64,000 bases of DNA from CAVQAH01 sp963784195. Lineage in GTDB: Bacteria > Acidobacteriota > Vicinamibacteria > Vicinamibacterales > 2-12-FULL-66-21. Positions 36,927-48,961 of the stretch are shown piece by piece. The notes beneath the pieces are model-generated. The model was not told the origin of the DNA and ran no database searches. It worked only from the letters and a program-made list of their open reading frames with translations. The DNA lies in NCBI GenBank assembly GCA_963784195.1, contig CAWARA010000031.1, positions 124,001-188,000 on the forward strand, written 5' to 3'. The first letter of the stretch is position 1. Each line of letters begins with the position of its first letter. The translations under genes and the position numbers were made by a program.

Positions 36927-38371
36927 CGACGTGTGAAGACACGGGCGTGATCACCCCCGATTCTCCCGATCGACGGTACTCCACGCGGCTCCGCACCGCG
37001 CTCGTCCTCACAGGCACCGGAACCGGTGGCGCCTACCACGCCGGTGTGCTCAGAGCGCTCCACGAGGCCGGCATCCGCATCGATCTCGTCGCTGGCCGTG
37101 GCATTGGCGCGGTCGGCGCGTTCTTCGCGGCCGTCGATGGCGGGGCGCGTCTGTGGGAAGAGACTGGTGTCTGGCGCGCGCCGTCGGCGGTTTCGTTCTA
37201 CGGCTGGCGGAAGCCGCTGCGTGTGGCGTCGTGGGCAGGTGCCGCCGCGCTCGCCATCCTCGCGATTCCCCTAGCCATCCTGGTCGTTGCGGTTCTGGTG
37301 GCCGTCCTTGGAATGTTGCTGACGCTGATCGGTCTCGAGAGTGCCGGCGGCGCGGTGACGGGCGCCATCGGACGCTGGATCGCCTGGCTGTTTGCCCCAG
37401 GCAGCTTGCCAACGGTCATTCCGCGTCTGGCACTGCTGGCGTTGTTGATTGCTGCCGTCGTGGCACTTGCCGGGGCGTTTCCTCTGCGCCGCGATCGCGG
37501 CAAGCGTCGCGCTCAGCACGGCCTGGCGGGACGCGTGCTCGGTGCGCCGTTCTCGCCGCACACTTTGATCGACCGGTGTTCGGCGGAGTTGTGGAACCTG
37601 ATTCGAGGCGCGGCACCGCTCGCGTCGCCGCCGGCCGACGAACTGGGCCGTCGCTATCTCGAACTCCTGGCCGAGAACCTGGGGCAGCCGGGCTTCCGCG
37701 AGTTGCTCCTGACGGTCCACGACGTGGACGCGCGGCGCGATCTGATCTTTGGCCTCCTCGGCACGAGTTACCGCGGACGGTTCTTCAGCCGGCCCGGTGT
37801 TGAAGCCAACGCCACCAGGAGCGTGGAGGCGTTCGATCTGATGGGTGCCGCGCGCGATCACGCGCTCGACGCGCTCAACGCTGCCGTCGCCGTGCCCGCC
37901 GCCTGCGAGTCACACCTCATCACCTTTGCCCCCGAAGGACCGTGGCGCGGTGAAACACACCGTGTGTGCGACCGCCCCGGCGCGCTGCAGCGCTTGATTG
38001 AAGAAGTCGCCGCGGCTGGGGCAGAGCAGATCGTCATCGTGGCCGCATCGCCACTCCCGGGCCGTCCGCACGAACTGAGCGCCGGGCGCGCTGACGTTCG
38101 CGGCCGCGCCGCGGAGCCGCTCGCTGCCTTCGAGGCCGCCGCCCTCCGCGACGTCGTCGAACACGCCGCCGGACGATTCGCCGGGCTCTTCATGATTCGG
38201 CCGGTGCACAATCCGGTCGGTCCGCTCGACTTCGCCGGCATCTATGACGAGCGATCGGACCGTATCCACACGATCGCGGAGCTCGTCGATCGCGGATACG
38301 AGGATGCCTACCGCCAATTCATCGAGCCGGTCGTGGCAGCGACCGGAGACCGCATCGAAACGGTCCAATAG
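36923..38371 (+). CDS. Patatin-like protein lacking the catalytic serine
   Basis: The N-terminal patatin fold is recognisable: ALVLTGTGTGGAYHAGVLRAL gives the oxyanion loop and first helix. The nucleophile elbow, normally GxSxG, reads G58-R-G60-I-G62, so the serine is glycine. Two long hydrophobic segments follow (~105-140 and ~168-188), then a soluble C-terminal region. Probably a non-catalytic lipid-binding or membrane protein; loss of function is the alternative. GTG 36923 overlaps the greA stop, so it is translationally coupled to greA. 482 residues. Confidence 0.8.
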   Translation: MTTCEDTGVITPDSPDRRYSTRLRTALVLTGTGTGGAYHAGVLRALHEAGIRIDLVAGRGIGAVGAFFAAVDGGARLWEETGVWRAPSAVSFYGWRKPLRVASWAGAAALAILAIPLAILVVAVLVAVLGMLLTLIGLESAGGAVTGAIGRWIAWLFAPGSLPTVIPRLALLALLIAAVVALAGAFPLRRDRGKRRAQHGLAGRVLGAPFSPHTLIDRCSAELWNLIRGAAPLASPPADELGRRYLELLAENLGQPGFRELLLTVHDVDARRDLIFGLLGTSYRGRFFSRPGVEANATRSVEAFDLMGAARDHALDALNAAVAVPAACESHLITFAPEGPWRGETHRVCDRPGALQRLIEEVAAAGAEQIVIVAASPLPGRPHELSAGRADVRGRAAEPLAAFEAAALRDVVEHAAGRFAGLFMIRPVHNPVGPLDFAGIYDERSDRIHTIAELVDRGYEDAYRQFIEPVVAATGDRIETVQ

Positions 38372-38475
38372 ATGGTTGGGTGTCCTGTTGGCATCCGGGT
38401 TCTGACACCGTTGGCGTGACTTCGGGTCGGCGAGCGCGATCTGCCGAACCACGAACATTCGCGATCGGTATATTT

Positions 38476-39640
38476 ATGAAACCAGCCACGGAATTGATCC
38501 ACCGACCCGGACGATGTCGCGGTCAAGGCCGCTGCGCCTCTGACGTCGCCGATCTACGAGACGACGACGTTCCTCTTCGAGAGTGCGGAAGAGGTCCGGG
38601 ACTACAACGAGGGGCGATCGGAGAAGTTTCTCTATTCCCGCTACTCGAACCCGACCGTCGTGGAGGTCGAGCGGACGATTGCCGCGCTCGAGGCGGCAGA
38701 GGCGGCGCTCGTGCTGTCCAGCGGTCAGGCTGCCACCGCCACCGCGCTCCTCGCGCTGACGAAGGCTGGCGACGAGGTCGTGTGCAGCTCCGCGATCTAC
38801 GGCGGCACGCTTCACCTGCTCAACGATCTGCTGGCCCGATTCGGTATTCGCGCGCGGTTCGTGTCGATCGACGAGCTGCGTCGTCCGGAGTCGGTGCTGA
38901 CGGACGCCACAAAGGTCCTGTGGTTCGAATCGCCCATCAATCCGACGTTGCGCTGCGTGGATATTGCGGCGATAGCCAGCGCCTGCCGCGCTCGGGGCGT
39001 GACGTCAGTCATCGACAACACGTTTGCGAGTCCGATGAACCAGCAGCCGGTCACCATGGGCATCGACGTCGTGATGCACAGCGCGACCAAGTATCTCAAC
39101 GGTCACAGCGACGTGACCGCCGGCGTGCTCGCTGGCCGGGCGGCGCTGATCGCGGAGGTGCTCAAAGCCCGCAAGCTGATTGGAACGGTTCTCGACCCGT
39201 CGGCGGCGTATTCCCTGGGCCGCGGCGTGAAGACGTTGTCCGTTCGCATGGAGCGACACAATGCGAACGCCCTCGCCGTTGCGAAATGGCTCGACCGTGA
39301 CGACCGTGTGGAGACTGTCTACTATCCCGGTCTCGAATCGCATCCGGATCATGCGATTGCCAGGCGGCAGATGCGCGGCTTCGGGGGCATGGTCTGTATC
39401 GATCTCGGCGGCGACTACTCGCGCGCGGCCCGGTTCTTCGATCGGTTGCAGGTCTTCCGGCGCGCGGCGAGCCTTGGCGGCGTCGAGAGCCTGTGCAGCC
39501 TCCCGGTGCTGACGTCACAGTGGGGGCATTCGGACGACGAGCTTCGCCGCGCTGGTGTGACTCGCGGCATGGCCAGGCTGTCGGTGGGTCTCGAAGATCC
39601 GGAGGACCTGATCGCCGATCTGGATCAGGCGCTGGGCTAG
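38476..39640 (+). CDS. Cystathionine gamma-synthase/lyase family PLP enzyme (frameshift near start)
   Basis: Trans-sulfuration PLP enzyme (Cys/Met metabolism family). IYGGTLHLLNDLLARFGI, IDNTFASPMNQQP, and the PLP lysine in MHSATKYLNGHSDVTAG are clear, with RGVKTLSVRMERHN and a C-terminal LSVGLEDPEDLIADL. The N-terminus MKPATELIH (ATG 38476) is joined to DPDDVAVKAAAPLTSPIYET only if one C near 38502 is skipped. Synthase, gamma-lyase and O-acetylhomoserine sulfhydrylase cannot be separated by eye. TATATT lies directly upstream. Confidence 0.88.
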
Positions 39641-39655
39641 GGCAGGAGGGGACGA

Positions 39656-40044
39656 GGGGACGGAGGGAACGGAACAAGCTTCAACTCGGAGACTCAGAGC
39701 AACGGAGTTCCTCTAACCTGAGCGCTCGGAGCCGATGCCGGCCCGGCCGTAGGCCGGGCCGGGCGATCGACCGACACCCCGCGGGCACAAGCCGCCTCCA
39801 CCCTTCGCCCGCGGCTTGTGTCCGCGGGGTGTCGGTCGATCGCTCGCCGCGCTGCGCGCGGCGGCATCGGCGGGTTGGCGCGTGGTGTCTCGTGGCCTGT
39901 CACGAGATGTGTAGGATCATCAGGCCACGGCCGGCCGGCGATTCCCGCCGCGTGCACGGCGGCGCGTCGTCCGCGCGCTGAAGCCGCTTGCCTCCGTTTC
40001 TCCGAGTCTCTGAGTTGAAGCTTGTTCCGTTCCCTCCGTCCCCT
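39656..40044. repeat. Nested inverted-repeat element
   Basis: Outer arms of ~44 bases (39656-39699 and 40000-40044; core GGAACAAGCTTCAACTCGGA) are almost perfect reverse complements. Inside them a 32-base inverted repeat (39764-39795 and 39811-39842; CGATCGACCGACACCCCGCG) encloses a 15-base loop. A further ggcccggccgtaggccgggcc palindrome sits at 39740-39760. No coding frame of conviction lies within, so the structure resembles a non-autonomous MITE with another palindrome inserted. Confidence 0.8.
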
Positions 40045-40072
40045 CCCCCTGTGCCCTCCGTAGAACTCCTCC

Positions 40073-41506
40073 CTAGGACGACTTGGCGAGTACTTCCTTT
40101 TTCTTCTCGGCTGCCGGCTCGTGGAGGAAGACCTCAGCCAGTTCCGCAATCTTGAGGCTGATGTCGGGGCCCGAGAGGTCGCCGAACTTCTGACGGAAGC
40201 GTTCGATCGGGACGACGGCCTTGGCCATCGCCCGATGACCACCGGCGCTGCCAACGTCGCCGAACCACCGCCGCACGAATTCCCCGGCGTTCCTGGAATA
40301 CCCGAGGTTCCGCACGCTCACGATGAGCGAGCCGTTGACCACGCCTGCGACGATCGTCCACTTCACGTCTTCGAGCTGCAGGAAGAAATCAGCGGTGTAG
40401 GGGATGAAGTCTTCGCGTGGCGCTTCGCCGATGAAAGCGCTGAACACCTGCTCGCGCATGATCCCGCCCTGGCTCGCGCGTGTCACATATTCCAGCCGCT
40501 CGAGCGTGATTTCCGCCCCCTCCATCTTGCGGATGAGCGCCGCGTCGGCCAGCGGATACAGGAACGTGAACGCCTCGAGATCCACCCGGTTGGTGTGGCG
40601 GGCGAAGAACAGCGTGTCCGACTTGATCGCGTAGAGCATTGCGGTCGCTGTGCGCTCCGAGATGTTCACGTCGACGGCCCTGAGATGCTCGGTCAGGATG
40701 GTGGACGTTGACCCGTAGTCGGCGCGGATGTCCTTGAAGACGGCGCTGTAACCGGGCTGCTCGGGATGATGATCGATGACGAGATCGGCGCGGTCGAGCA
40801 GACCGCCGAAATAATGCGGCTGCACGTCGACAGTTGCGATACGTTCGAACTCTTCGAATGATGCCGGCGTGATGCGCTCGACGTGGATGTCGAGCATGTT
40901 GGCCATCCGCAGGTTCTCCGGCCGTGTGACGCCCTGCATGGCGCCGATGATCGCCGTCGTTTTGGTTCGGCGCAGCAGGTTGCGAAGCGCGAGGCCGCTG
41001 GCCAGCGCGTCAGGATCCGGATCGTTGTGCAGGAGGATCAGCACGCGATCGGCGTCGGCAAAGTAACGCTGATACTGCTGCACGCGCGCGCGCGTCATCG
41101 AGCGGCTCAGCTCCGTCACCAGCGTCGGGCGAATCAGCTCGGCGACGTCCATGTGCGTGACGTCAGCCATCGCCTCCCGCGCCGCCTCGGACATGCGCGT
41201 GTTTCGCGGACCGGTGTGCAGCACGTAAATCAACGTGCCTCCCGCGTCACGCACCGCAGACACGACCTTGTGGATGCTGCGGCGTCCGTTGTCTTCGATG
41301 ATGAAACAGGTGCTGGGGGAGATGTCCGCTTTCAGGTAGGTATCGATGCGGCGCGGGTCGGCGGCGCTTATGCGGATGCCGGCGTCGTGGAGGCGCCTGG
41401 CCAGGGGGCGGCTTTCCACGAGGAAATCCACCTCGAAGCTCGGGAGCAGCACGTCGTCCAGCGAGCGAATGACCAGCTCGTCTTGACAGATGGCGAGGAC
41501 GCGCAC
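40073..41506 (-). CDS. DHH/DHHA1 phosphoesterase with N-terminal TrkA-N-like domain
   Basis: The N-terminal ~120 residues look like a nucleotide-binding domain (MRVLAICQDELVIRSLDDVL). The DHH domain follows: LLHNDPDPDALASGLAL, and the signature DHHPEQ. DHHA1 carries GGHRAMAKAV. Relatives include NrnA-type oligoribonucleases/pAp phosphatases and cyclic-dinucleotide phosphodiesterases. GTG 41506 is chosen for the GGAGG upstream; GTG 41536 is an alternative. TATAAT is present on this strand at 41571-41576. Confidence 0.88.
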   Translation of the reverse strand: MRVLAICQDELVIRSLDDVLLPSFEVDFLVESRPLARRLHDAGIRISAADPRRIDTYLKADISPSTCFIIEDNGRRSIHKVVSAVRDAGGTLIYVLHTGPRNTRMSEAAREAMADVTHMDVAELIRPTLVTELSRSMTRARVQQYQRYFADADRVLILLHNDPDPDALASGLALRNLLRRTKTTAIIGAMQGVTRPENLRMANMLDIHVERITPASFEEFERIATVDVQPHYFGGLLDRADLVIDHHPEQPGYSAVFKDIRADYGSTSTILTEHLRAVDVNISERTATAMLYAIKSDTLFFARHTNRVDLEAFTFLYPLADAALIRKMEGAEITLERLEYVTRASQGGIMREQVFSAFIGEAPREDFIPYTADFFLQLEDVKWTIVAGVVNGSLIVSVRNLGYSRNAGEFVRRWFGDVGSAGGHRAMAKAVVPIERFRQKFGDLSGPDISLKIAELAEVFLHEPAAEKKKEVLAKSS

Positions 41507-41636
41507 GTCAGCCGAGCCTCCGGTAGCGGCTCGCACGTGCGGTCCGCAAAGCGCTCATGGGCAACTACCGATTATACGCCACTCCGCGTGAAACGGCGGC
41601 GGTAAGCCGGCGCCGTTTGAGGGGTGTACCATCTCG

Positions 41637-44108
41637 ATGAGAAACCCTGTGCAACTTCTTCCACTTCTGGCGTGGACGCTGCTGCCGGTCATGCTGGCGG
41701 GGGACGCCCGAGCCCAGCCGCCCTGCGCAACCTGCGTGGCGATACTCGTCCCGGCAGGCGCCGCCGACCTGCTTCCCGGTGGGCTCGATGGCCTGACAGT
41801 GATCGTGGAGGTGTCTCCAGGCGAAGAGCAGAGAGCAGCAGGGAGTGTCGACTTGATTCGGCGCAAAGGCGGGAAGGCCGGAGTGCTCGTCACAGGTGCG
41901 TCCGAAGCATCGACCAATTTGCCGCGAGTCGATCTGCTAATCGTTGACGTGAGCCGGGACCGGGCGAATGAGGGGACACCGTTCGAGCTTCGGAAGCGGC
42001 TGGCCGCCCTTCGGGGCGAGCTCCCCGCTGGGCGCCTCGGCATCTTGATGGCGTCGGCTTCCGATTCCGGAAGTCTCGTTCACGAGCTCGCCCCGTATGT
42101 GGATTTCGTCGTCTGGGGCAATGGGCCGCCGGCCTCTTCAGTTACTGCAGTCTGGCAACACGGCGGCGAGGTAAGTAGCGCCCTCGATGCGATGAATCTG
42201 ACGAGAGCCAGCAGTGCTGAAAACGTGCTCGTTCGTCCCACGCTCGACAGCCTCACCCGGACGGTCTCGGATCTCGTCCACGCGAGATCGATGCTTGCTT
42301 CACACCTCGACGTGGTCGCGGCACGTGCATTGAGGATTGACGAGATCGTCGCGAGGCATCAGGCGTCGGTGGCGAGACAGGCGGCACGCATTCACTCGCT
42401 CATCTCGACCGGGACGCTGACGGTGACGTTCGAGGCGCCAGGTTTCCCGGCGCCAATCACCGTCAGCGCCGAATCGATCGCCTACGCAGTTGGCCCGCAC
42501 GCCGACATCGAATTGCGCTCGGTGCGCGTCAACGGGATCGAGTTCCGGGGCTCGGGCATTCCGCGTCTCCCAATCATCGAGCCTGAACGCGTCTCGACGC
42601 CTCCACTGACGATCGCGTTGACGGACGCGTACCGTTACGAGTTGCGCGGCACCGACGAGGTCGAGGGGACTCGATGCTACGTCGTGGACTTCGAACCTGT
42701 CTCGCGAAAGGGTTCGTTCTTTACGGGCCGGTCGTGGATCGATGTCGAGACCTTCGGCCTGGTCCGTGTCGAGGCGCGTCAGACCGGTTTGCGCGGGCCG
42801 ATCGTCGCGTCCGAGCAGGTTGACGAGTACCGCCGCGCGAGCGGGAATCTCTGGCTGCCCAGCCGCTCTCATGTGAAGCAGCTATACGAAGGGGCTGCGC
42901 ACCGGACGCCTATCGATCGCGTGCTCGTTACGGCGAACCACGAGATTGATGCGCCGGATTTCGAGACGCGCCGACTGGTCGCACACGCGTCCAACGCGTT
43001 GATGCTGCGCGACAGCCCTTCGGGCTTCCGGTATGTCCGGCCATCGACGGACGCCGGGATCCGGCCGTCAGGCGCGCCAGCCGAGACTGAGCCCGACGCC
43101 GGCGATCGCGCCAGTCATGTCCGGACGATCGTGATGGGGGCGATGTTCGATCCGAACATCAGCTATCCACTTCCATTTGCCGGCTTGAGCTACGTCGATT
43201 TCGATCTGTTCGGCACGGGAACGCAGCTCAACGGCTTCTTCGGCGGGTCGTACGGACAACTGGCCATCTCGGTGCCGTCGCTCGGAGGCACCCGCTGGCA
43301 ACTCGGCGGCCGCGGGTTCGCGATCCTGACATCGTTCAACGACCGGTCATTCGTCGACGGCCGCGAACGCTATGACGCGAACATCAGCCAGCGTCCGGCG
43401 CACGGTTCAGTCTGGCTCGTTCGCCCGCTGACGACGCGGGTGTCGGTCAAGGCGGGATACGAGCTGGACTACGTGCGGTACCGCGCCAACGACACAACGG
43501 CAGACACGTTCGCCGTCCCCGCCGATCAGCTCGTCCATGGCTTCCGCGCATCGGTCGAGGCTCAGCGGGGCGGCTGGCGGGCGAGCGCATGGTGGAACCC
43601 CGCCGTCCGTTCCGGCTGGCGTTCATGGGGGGCGCTCGAGAACAGCGAGTATCGCGCCGATCATCACGACTTTCAGCGGGCCGGCATCTCGCTGACGCGG
43701 ATCACCGTGCTCTCTCCGGCGCTCGTGGTTCGAGGTGAGGGGAGCTGGATGATGGGCCGCGACCTCGACCGGTTCAGCCGGATGGCGTTCGATGCATTTG
43801 AGAATCGTCTTCGTGGTTTTCCTGCGGCCCTGATCCGGTATGATCGCGGCGCGGTGCTGCGTGGCACCGCCGCCTGGTCGCTCGGATCGCGAATGCGCCT
43901 GGACGGGTTCGTGGATACGGCGTTCGTCCACGACCCGGGACTGAGTGACGGATTGACCCGGCTGACCGGTGTCGGAGGCGCACTCGAAGTGCCGGCGCCC
44001 TTCGGCATGCTCGTCGCTGCGGAGTGGGGCTACGGCATTCAGGGACGTCGCGCCGACGGCGGCCGGGGCACACAGGTCGTCCGCATCACGGGTTACAAGA
44101 TTTTCTGA
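41637..44108 (+). CDS. Exported protein: unknown N-domain, LolA-like domain, outer-membrane beta-barrel
   Basis: Signal peptide ~1-26. Residues ~30-220 form a periplasmic domain of unknown type. A LolA/LolB-like region (~255-450) contains YRYELRGTDEVEGTRCYVVDF, SWIDVETFGLVRVEARQTG and LWLPSRSHVKQLY, the style of outer-membrane lipoprotein-sorting domains. From ~500 the alternating aromatic pattern and the terminal GYKIF indicate a C-terminal beta-barrel of the surface-antigen type. 823 residues. Function unknown; a lipid- or lipoprotein-handling role is inferred only from the domain mix. Confidence 0.78.
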   Translation: MRNPVQLLPLLAWTLLPVMLAGDARAQPPCATCVAILVPAGAADLLPGGLDGLTVIVEVSPGEEQRAAGSVDLIRRKGGKAGVLVTGASEASTNLPRVDLLIVDVSRDRANEGTPFELRKRLAALRGELPAGRLGILMASASDSGSLVHELAPYVDFVVWGNGPPASSVTAVWQHGGEVSSALDAMNLTRASSAENVLVRPTLDSLTRTVSDLVHARSMLASHLDVVAARALRIDEIVARHQASVARQAARIHSLISTGTLTVTFEAPGFPAPITVSAESIAYAVGPHADIELRSVRVNGIEFRGSGIPRLPIIEPERVSTPPLTIALTDAYRYELRGTDEVEGTRCYVVDFEPVSRKGSFFTGRSWIDVETFGLVRVEARQTGLRGPIVASEQVDEYRRASGNLWLPSRSHVKQLYEGAAHRTPIDRVLVTANHEIDAPDFETRRLVAHASNALMLRDSPSGFRYVRPSTDAGIRPSGAPAETEPDAGDRASHVRTIVMGAMFDPNISYPLPFAGLSYVDFDLFGTGTQLNGFFGGSYGQLAISVPSLGGTRWQLGGRGFAILTSFNDRSFVDGRERYDANISQRPAHGSVWLVRPLTTRVSVKAGYELDYVRYRANDTTADTFAVPADQLVHGFRASVEAQRGGWRASAWWNPAVRSGWRSWGALENSEYRADHHDFQRAGISLTRITVLSPALVVRGEGSWMMGRDLDRFSRMAFDAFENRLRGFPAALIRYDRGAVLRGTAAWSLGSRMRLDGFVDTAFVHDPGLSDGLTRLTGVGGALEVPAPFGMLVAAEWGYGIQGRRADGGRGTQVVRITGYKIF

Positions 44109-44231
44109 AGAGCGGGAAGAGAGCGGCCGATGTCAACTCCCGACTCCCAAGCTCCGACTCCCAAGCAGAACACAGTCGATCGGCCGAGAGGTCATTGGGC
44201 TCACCGCAAGATGGGAGTTAGAGGAGACCGC

Positions 44232-45182
44232 GTGAACGCGGTAACGGCTGTCGCTGCGTTCCTTGTCGTCGCCACTGCGGTGCCGTTGCTGGCGCAGACG
44301 TTCCGCGCCCGTGTCGACCTGGTCCACTTCCCTGTGGTCGTCACCGACAAGGAAGGCGCGCCGATCACGGGTCTCACGAAAGACGACTTCGAGATCGTCG
44401 AGCAGGGCAAGCCGCAGTCGATCACGTACTTCTCGGTCGGCGATCCGAACGACAGCAGCCGTCTCGGCGAGGTCCTTCCCCTGCACATCGGCCTGGCCCT
44501 CGACACCAGCGGCAGCATGGATCAGGACATCCACGAAGTCCGCACCGCGGTCGTCAAATTCCTCAACGCTAATCCAGCTGCGGTCGACGTCACCCTGGTG
44601 AACTTCGACACGGAAGTGCGCGTCTCGCGGTATGGGTCCAACGAGTACGCGCGGCTGATCGAGCGCATCCGGACGCGCAAGCCCGAGGGGTGGACGGCGT
44701 TCTATGACGCCCTGGGCGTCTACCTGAACGGGGCCGTGAGCCAGGACGGCCAGAAAATCCTGCTCGTCTATACCGACGGCGGCGACACCCGCAGCTCGCT
44801 GACGTTCTCCGAGCTGCTCGACCTGCTGAAGGCGTCGGACGTCACCCTCTACGCGATCGGCTATCTGGAGAGGCAATCGAGCTCCTCGCGCAACGAAGCT
44901 CGCATGCAGTTACAGAGGATGGCGGCGATGACCGGCGGTCAGGCCTACTTCCCGGCGAGCGTCAAGGAGCTGGACCGGATCTACGAGAGCATCCAGAAGG
45001 AGATCGCGGCCCGCTACAGTCTGGGCTACATCTCGAGCGACGCACGCATGGACGGCAGCTGGCGGAAGGTGGAGGTCAAACTGAAACGAAAAGACCTCAA
45101 GAACGTGAAACTCCGCACCCGATCGGGCTACTTCGCTCCCTACCGCGAAGGATCCGGCTGGCTGTTCCCCCGCATCCCCTGA
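44232..45182 (+). CDS. VWFA-related exported protein
   Basis: GTG 44232 is chosen because AGAGGAG sits five bases upstream and it opens a signal peptide (VTAVAAFLVVATAVPLLAQ). A small beta-domain (VVVTDKEGAPITGLTKDDFE) is followed by a von Willebrand A domain with MIDAS motif LALDTSGSM, a second site around TDGGDTRSS, and an ISSDARMDGSWRKVEVKLKR tail. This is a large acidobacterial family of unknown role, suspected in adhesion or complex assembly at the envelope. ~316 residues. Confidence 0.88.
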   Translation: MNAVTAVAAFLVVATAVPLLAQTFRARVDLVHFPVVVTDKEGAPITGLTKDDFEIVEQGKPQSITYFSVGDPNDSSRLGEVLPLHIGLALDTSGSMDQDIHEVRTAVVKFLNANPAAVDVTLVNFDTEVRVSRYGSNEYARLIERIRTRKPEGWTAFYDALGVYLNGAVSQDGQKILLVYTDGGDTRSSLTFSELLDLLKASDVTLYAIGYLERQSSSSRNEARMQLQRMAAMTGGQAYFPASVKELDRIYESIQKEIAARYSLGYISSDARMDGSWRKVEVKLKRKDLKNVKLRTRSGYFAPYREGSGWLFPRIP

Positions 45183-45272
45183 TCGACAACGGACTTATGG
45201 TACGATCGGCGGTTGTCGTCCCTGCCGTAGGGGACGTCTGTACTTCGCTGGGCATTGGCCAGGATCTTCTCC

Positions 45273-47282
<2,010 letters not shown>

Positions 47283-47287
47283 CGACC

Positions 47288-48061
47288 GTGCTGTCCCGTT
47301 TCGTCGAATGGCTGAAAGCCGCGTTGCTCGAGCTGCAGGAGTACGTCCTGATGCTCGGCAAGGTCGGACGCGGACTCACCAGCCGCCCGTTCTACTATCG
47401 CGACGTCATCGAACAGTTCGAAGAGATCGGCATCGGGTCGCTCACGGTCGTTCTGCTCACCGGCATGTTCACCGGGATGGTGCTGGCGCTGCAGTCGGGC
47501 CTGACGCTCGATCAGTTCGGCGCCCGGTCGATGGTTGGGCGCCTCGTCAGCGCGTCGATCGTCAAGGAGCTGGGGCCGGTGCTGACCGGCTTGATGGTGG
47601 CCGGGCGTGTCGGCTCGGGGATCGCCGCCGAGCTCGGCTCGATGGTCGTCACCGATCAGATCGCCGCCCTGCGGGCGTTGGGCACGGATCCGATCAGAAA
47701 ACTGGTGCTCCCGCGCATTCTCGCCGGCCTCATGATGGTCCCGGTGCTCAGCGTCATCGCCAGCGCCGTCGGGATGGTGGGCGGCTGGGTCGTCACGGTG
47801 TTCCTGCTGCGGGTCGCGTCGTCTGTGTACTGGAATTCCGTGGTGACCGGCCTGTACATCCAGGATGTGTGGATGGGGCTGATCAAGCCGTTTTTTATCG
47901 GGTTCACGATCGTGAGCATCGGCTGTCACGTCGGGATGCGCGCTCACGGCGGTACGCAGGGCGTGGGCCGTGCGACGACAAATGCCGTCGTGGCCAGCTC
48001 GGTAGCCGTGATCGCGGTGGACTTCCTCGTGACGCAGCTGCTGATCGTGCTGATGTACTGA
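47288..48061 (+). CDS. mlaE: MlaE-type ABC transporter permease
   Basis: Integral membrane permease of the MCE/Mla phospholipid transport system. Five to six membrane segments, with the family motifs LTGMFTGMVLALQSGL, KELGPVLTGLMVAGRVGSG and IAAELGSMVVTDQIAALRAL. 257 residues. The stop overlaps the start of mlaF (ATGG at 48061), and the gene follows uvrB closely, so they are probably co-transcribed. Confidence 0.95.
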   Translation: MLSRFVEWLKAALLELQEYVLMLGKVGRGLTSRPFYYRDVIEQFEEIGIGSLTVVLLTGMFTGMVLALQSGLTLDQFGARSMVGRLVSASIVKELGPVLTGLMVAGRVGSGIAAELGSMVVTDQIAALRALGTDPIRKLVLPRILAGLMMVPVLSVIASAVGMVGGWVVTVFLLRVASSVYWNSVVTGLYIQDVWMGLIKPFFIGFTIVSIGCHVGMRAHGGTQGVGRATTNAVVASSVAVIAVDFLVTQLLIVLMY

Positions 48062-48915
48062 TGGACACCGGTGTCACTTCGCGTCACCCGTTGCTCGACG
48101 AGGCGCTGGCCCACGGCGGCCCGATCATCGTGTTCGACGGGGTGTGGCTGGCCTTCGATGAAAAAGTCATTCTTCGCAACGTCAGCTTCACGCTGCAGAC
48201 CGGTCATACGAAGGTCTTCCTCGGCGCCAGCGGTGCGGGGAAGTCGACGATTCTCAGGCTGGCGCTTGGCCTGCTCAAACCGGACGCCGGAAAGATCTTC
48301 GTCAACGGCGAGCAGATCGACGGGATGAACGAGGACGAGCTGATGTCGGTGCGTGCCGACCTGGGCATGGTGTTCCAGGAAGGCGCGCTCTTCGACTCCC
48401 TGACCGTCCGCGAGAACGTCGGGTACAAGCTGTTCGAAGAGCTGAACTGGCCCATCGATCGGGTCAACGCGCGCGTCGAGGAAGTGCTGGGGTTCATCGG
48501 CCTCGGCGACTTCATCGATCGGATGCCGTCCGTACTGTCCGGCGGTCAACGGCGCCGCGTGGCCATCGCCAGGGCGATGGCGGCGAAGCCGCGCATACTC
48601 CTGTACGATGAGCCGACAACCGGCCTGGATCCGATCATGTCGCTCACCGTGGACGAAGAAATCGTCAAGCTGCGCGACCTCGAGGGCGTGAGCTCGATAC
48701 TCGTGACGCATCAGCTGCGCGATGCGTTCTACGTGGCCGAGCATACGGCGGTCCGCGAAGGCCGGAAGATCGGCCTCAAGCGCGCCGCTGGCGCGAAGGC
48801 CGACGAGGCGGAGTTCATCATGTTGCGCAACGGTGAAATCGCCTTCGAGGGGAACGCGTCGGAGCTTCGTCTCGCGGCCCGGAAAGACGACTACCTGCAC
48901 GCGTTTCTGAACTAG
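48061..48915 (+). CDS. mlaF: MlaF-type ABC transporter ATPase
   Basis: ATPase subunit of the Mla-like lipid transporter. Walker A FLGASGAGKST, Q-loop VFQEGALFDSLTVRENVGY, signature LSGGQRRRVAIARA, Walker B ILLYDEPTTGLDP, switch VTHQLRDA. About 284 residues including a short N-terminal extension. Start ATG overlaps the mlaE stop. It energises lipid movement between inner and outer membranes together with mlaE and mlaD. Confidence 0.95.
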   Translation: MDTGVTSRHPLLDEALAHGGPIIVFDGVWLAFDEKVILRNVSFTLQTGHTKVFLGASGAGKSTILRLALGLLKPDAGKIFVNGEQIDGMNEDELMSVRADLGMVFQEGALFDSLTVRENVGYKLFEELNWPIDRVNARVEEVLGFIGLGDFIDRMPSVLSGGQRRRVAIARAMAAKPRILLYDEPTTGLDPIMSLTVDEEIVKLRDLEGVSSILVTHQLRDAFYVAEHTAVREGRKIGLKRAAGAKADEAEFIMLRNGEIAFEGNASELRLAARKDDYLHAFLN

Positions 48916-48961
48916 CGAGGTTGCGCCCGGAGTTGCGGCGGTAACACATTGAAAGCTCACA

